A stretch of DNA of 64,000 nt from Acidobacteriota bacterium (GTDB taxonomy: Bacteria; Acidobacteriota; Vicinamibacteria; Vicinamibacterales; JAKQTR01). Numbering within the stretch: the first letter of the stretch is position 1; each line of letters starts with the position of its first letter. Below the pieces are notes generated by a model. It searched no databases. It was not told where the DNA came from and saw only the letters and a list, made by a program, of their open reading frames with translations. Of the stretch, positions 62,401 to 64,000 are shown one piece after another. The stretch lies in the NCBI GenBank assembly GCA_026393755.1, contig JAPKZO010000005.1:120757-184756 (forward strand), read 5' to 3'. The position numbers and the translations under genes were made by a program.

Positions 62401-63955
62401 GCTGCTCACGCTGATTGTCGTGCCGGTGGTCTACTCGATCCTCGACGACATCACGGCGTGGCTCTTCCGCAAGCGGCGGCAGGCGGCGGCGACCGCAGTC
62501 ACCATGCTCGTGGCGGGGGCGCTGGTCGCCGGCACAGCAGATTCCGCGCAGGCGGCAGGCCCGCAGCAGGATGGACCGCTGACCGCGTCGATCGCGCAGC
62601 AGGCCAGCCAGGCGGCCGCGCAGGCCACACCGGCGAACGTCCGGGTACTGACGCTCGCGGAGGCGCTTCGGATCGCCGCAGAGCAGAACCGGGACATCCA
62701 GAAAGCGATCGAGTACAAGAACTGGGTGCAGGGCAAGTACCTCGATGAGAGGGCGGCGGCGCTGCCGCAGGCGACGTTGAGCGCCAGCTTCCTGCGAAAC
62801 TACGACGACAGCCAGAGCAAGCTGTTCAGCAGCTTCCTGGGGTCTGGCGGCTCGGGCAGCGGGTCGAGCAGCGATTCGTCAAGCGGCATCGGCGAGATCT
62901 TCGGCGGGCGGCAGGACATGGGCACGGCACAGGTCACCGTGAAGCAGGTGGTGTTTACGTGGGGTCAAGTGGGTGCCGCCGTCCGGGCGGCCAAACTGGG
63001 ATTCGAGTTCAGCGATGCGCAGTTGCGGCGATTCCGGCAGGCCGTCACCAGGGATGTGACGACGGCGTACTGGGATGTGCTCGCGTCGCGTGAACTGGAG
63101 ACGATTGCGAGGCAGGATCTGGCGCAGAAGGAGCGGCACCTGGCCGAGACAACGAGGCGGCAGACGGCTGGAACCGCGACCGATTTCGACGTGCTCGCCG
63201 CGCAGGTCGCGGTCGAGAACGCGCGCCCGGCGGTCATCCGGGGCCAGAACACTGTGCGGATCGCCCGTGACCAACTCGGTTTCCTGCTCGCCGAGACGGC
63301 TCGCGACGTGGACGTGGACGGCACCCTCGGGGCCGTTCCCGAGCCGCTCCCCGTCTATGCGGAGGCGTTGGCAAGCGCCCTGAAGAGCCGGCCCGAACTG
63401 AAGGAGATCGGCACGCAGCAAGGCATCTATGCCGAACTGGTGACGATCGCCAAGGCCGGCGACAAGCCGCGGCTCGACTTCTCGGCGTCGTGGGGCAGGA
63501 AGACGTGGGGTCTGAAGACGCTCTCGTCGAGCGGCACGGCATGGAACGCCGGTCTGTTTGCGACGATCCCGTTGTTTGACGGCCGCCGCACGAAGGGCCG
63601 GGTGGCGCAGGCGCGCAGCGATCTCGCGACGGCGACGATCGAGGAGTTGAAGGTGCGCGACGCGCTCGCCGTCGAGGTCCGCACAGCTGTCAACGCGGTC
63701 GGTGAGGCCACCGAACTCCTGACGGCTCTGGGCGGCACGGTGAAGCAGGCCGAGCGGCTGTTGTTTCTCGCCGAGAAGGGCTTCGAACTCGGTGTCAAGA
63801 CACGGCTCGAGGTGCAGGATGCCGAGCTCAACCTCTCGGCGGCGCGCGCCAACCTGGCTCGCGCCCAGCGCGACTACCGGGTCGCACGCGTGAATCTCGA
63901 ATGGGTCACCGGCACGCTCGACGGCGGGGTGGTGCCGCCGGCAACCTCGAAGTAG
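59408..63955 (+). CDS. HAE-type RND efflux pump fused in frame to a TolC-like outer-membrane channel
   Basis: 1515 residues in one uninterrupted frame. Residues 1-1030 are a full HAE-type RND pump: TM1 (about 10-28), porter domain with NPIAGVKHV, proton-relay aspartates D400 and D401 in LLIDDAIVVRENIVRH, second porter domain and a twelfth TM near 1005-1025 (ISTLLTLIVVPVVYSILDD, in part). Residues 1028-1049 look like an internal signal peptide: basic RKRR, hydrophobic AATAVTMLVAGALVAGTA, then an AQA|AG signal-peptidase site after A1049. Residues 1080-1515 are a TolC/OEP domain with two helical repeats (VLTLAEALRIAAEQNRDIQ, LSAARANLARAQRDYRVARV) and a GSGGSGSGSSS loop. Cleavage at 1049 would release a separate channel. 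CusA-type metal pumps with C-terminal TolC fusions are known in Bacteroidota; a HAE-type fusion appears unusual. Confidence 0.93.
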   Translation: MFLSNLSIRRPVVATVMMLTLVTLGLFSVRRLPIDLMPEVEIPVLSILTEFPGASPESVEREVSRKIEEAVNPIAGVKHVASVSREGMSSVVVEFNLEVKINDVSQEARAKINAIRRELPAGMKEPVIQKLDFAAMPVISLAVRSTTLPPRELSTLADRKIKRRLESVAGVAKAKLIGASTREVAIDLDPSRLEALGMGVDEVIAGLASENVNTPLGRLTQGLNEMPLRMSGKPKIPAQYADMVIGRRGVSPIRLGDVATVRDTIEERRSLAVVNGEPAVAIEITKQTKANTVAVVDAVVTAIEELKGEMPAGTQIQIVRDTSVFIREAVADVQNTLMLGGLLTVLIVFVFLNSWRSTVITGLTLPISVISSFIVMYFLGMTLNMLTLMALSLAIGLLIDDAIVVRENIVRHLERGEDHFTAAREGTTEIGLAVLSTSMSIMAVFVPVAFMKGVIGRFFFQFGLTVAFAVAVSLFVSFTLDPMLSSRWHDPDIGRTGRRNLLHRALDGFNNWFERMAEGYKGVIAWALDHRKTIVAAAVAAFAAGLFVFSTLPTEFQSTMDQSEFMVKFRSAPGSSMDETRSRLDALLKALGDFKEVKYTYGTIGAGDADTVRDGTVFVRLVPKAERSLTTVGFIHVARERLEKVPGVTLSIPSDPDSFQKALVVVLQGEEISTLKKYASALKRELYTVRGIVDVEAAGEQDTPEYRLVVDRERASASGLGSGAVAGAVAALVGGQAVTTYEDDEGEAINVRVRLPQTLRGTVNQVSDLKLSVPTLQGPALVPLADLVTFTRSTSPAEISRRDLARQVTVDANLDGLPLGTAGADAKKAVERIKLPPGYRSVIGGDTEIMVESFGYLGEALLLAVIFVYLILAAQFESFIDPLSIMLSLPLSIVGMAGMLALTGDTISIMSLIGLIMLMGLVTKNAILLIDYTKVLRRGGKDRRTALIMAGRTRLRPILMTTLAMIFGMLPLFFALGEGAEFRAPMARAVVGGLITSTLLTLIVVPVVYSILDDITAWLFRKRRQAAATAVTMLVAGALVAGTADSAQAAGPQQDGPLTASIAQQASQAAAQATPANVRVLTLAEALRIAAEQNRDIQKAIEYKNWVQGKYLDERAAALPQATLSASFLRNYDDSQSKLFSSFLGSGGSGSGSSSDSSSGIGEIFGGRQDMGTAQVTVKQVVFTWGQVGAAVRAAKLGFEFSDAQLRRFRQAVTRDVTTAYWDVLASRELETIARQDLAQKERHLAETTRRQTAGTATDFDVLAAQVAVENARPAVIRGQNTVRIARDQLGFLLAETARDVDVDGTLGAVPEPLPVYAEALASALKSRPELKEIGTQQGIYAELVTIAKAGDKPRLDFSASWGRKTWGLKTLSSSGTAWNAGLFATIPLFDGRRTKGRVAQARSDLATATIEELKVRDALAVEVRTAVNAVGEATELLTALGGTVKQAERLLFLAEKGFELGVKTRLEVQDAELNLSAARANLARAQRDYRVARVNLEWVTGTLDGGVVPPATSK

Positions 63956-63975
63956 GGGCGCAATTCATTGCGCCC
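63956..63975 (+). terminator. GC-rich palindrome after the fused efflux gene, possible terminator or dispersed repeat
   Basis: GGGCGCAA, loop TTCA, TTGCGCCC form a perfect 8 bp hairpin starting at the base after the stop codon. No T run follows. The sequence class (GGGCGCAAT/ATTGCGCCC) resembles short palindromes dispersed in many genomes, so it may be a repeat element rather than a terminator. Confidence 0.4.
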
Positions 63976-64000
63976 GTGCGGGAGACGCGCGGTGTTGTCC

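Overview
The window looks like a chromosomal segment of a GC-rich, Gram-negative bacterium, most probably an Acidobacteriota member close to the Vicinamibacteria. This is inferred from gene families, not from a marker gene, because no rRNA or tRNA is visible. The families pointing there are a PadR-type regulator paired with a large FtsX/MacB-type (ADOP-like) permease, two VWA-domain secreted proteins of the acidobacterial type, a very long TonB-dependent receptor with an N-terminal carboxypeptidase-regulatory-like domain, an SBBP beta-propeller protein, and many secreted peptidases.

Bases 1-10,900 are an accessory, actively decaying region. It holds two paralogous small secreted cysteine-pair proteins (one cut by the window edge), a Tat-type cysteine-rich protein, a LytS/LytTR two-component pair, a class V aminotransferase that has lost its 5' half at a junction with one of the paralogs, two VapBC-type toxin-antitoxin modules, an M3 peptidase, and a series of PD40 beta-propeller genes. 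Three of the PD40 genes are broken and one is intact. Four copies of a roughly 80-125 bp leader repeat, each ending at a start codon, are scattered through this stretch.

Bases 10,900-15,900 form one minus-strand operon: membrane-fusion protein, MacB-like ATPase, NtrC-type response regulator and NtrY-like kinase. A near-consensus sigma54 promoter lies just upstream of its first gene, but no permease is present. Bases 16,200-22,200 carry an SBBP protein, an esterase-TPR protein and a PadR/ADOP pair. Bases 22,200-29,400 carry an S1-domain protein, an S10 peptidase, an unrecognised 330-residue protein, an rRNA-methyltransferase-like enzyme, a metallophosphoesterase and a YegS-like lipid kinase. 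Bases 29,700-33,000 encode a second sigma54-type response regulator/kinase pair, followed by small envelope proteins (lipoprotein, VWA protein, OmpA lipoprotein).

Bases 36,200-39,400 contain a GIY-YIG protein, an acyl-AMP ligase, an acyl carrier protein and an LpxL-like acyltransferase, which together suggest a small lipid-modification set. Bases 39,400-57,300 are mainly envelope and secreted functions: beta-barrel protein, FKBP-Ig lipoprotein, LD-carboxypeptidase, TonB receptor with a strong terminator, VWA protein, membrane TPR protein, CNNM/CorC protein, DPP4-like S9 peptidase, M14 carboxypeptidase and a small beta-rich protein preceded by three identical-type palindromes at an exact 29 bp period.

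The last 6.5 kb is an efflux operon: TetR regulator with operators lying in its own promoter, an adaptor, and a 1515-residue protein in which an HAE-type RND pump is fused in frame to a TolC-like outer-membrane channel through what looks like an internal signal peptide. This single-chain pump plus channel is the most striking object in the window.
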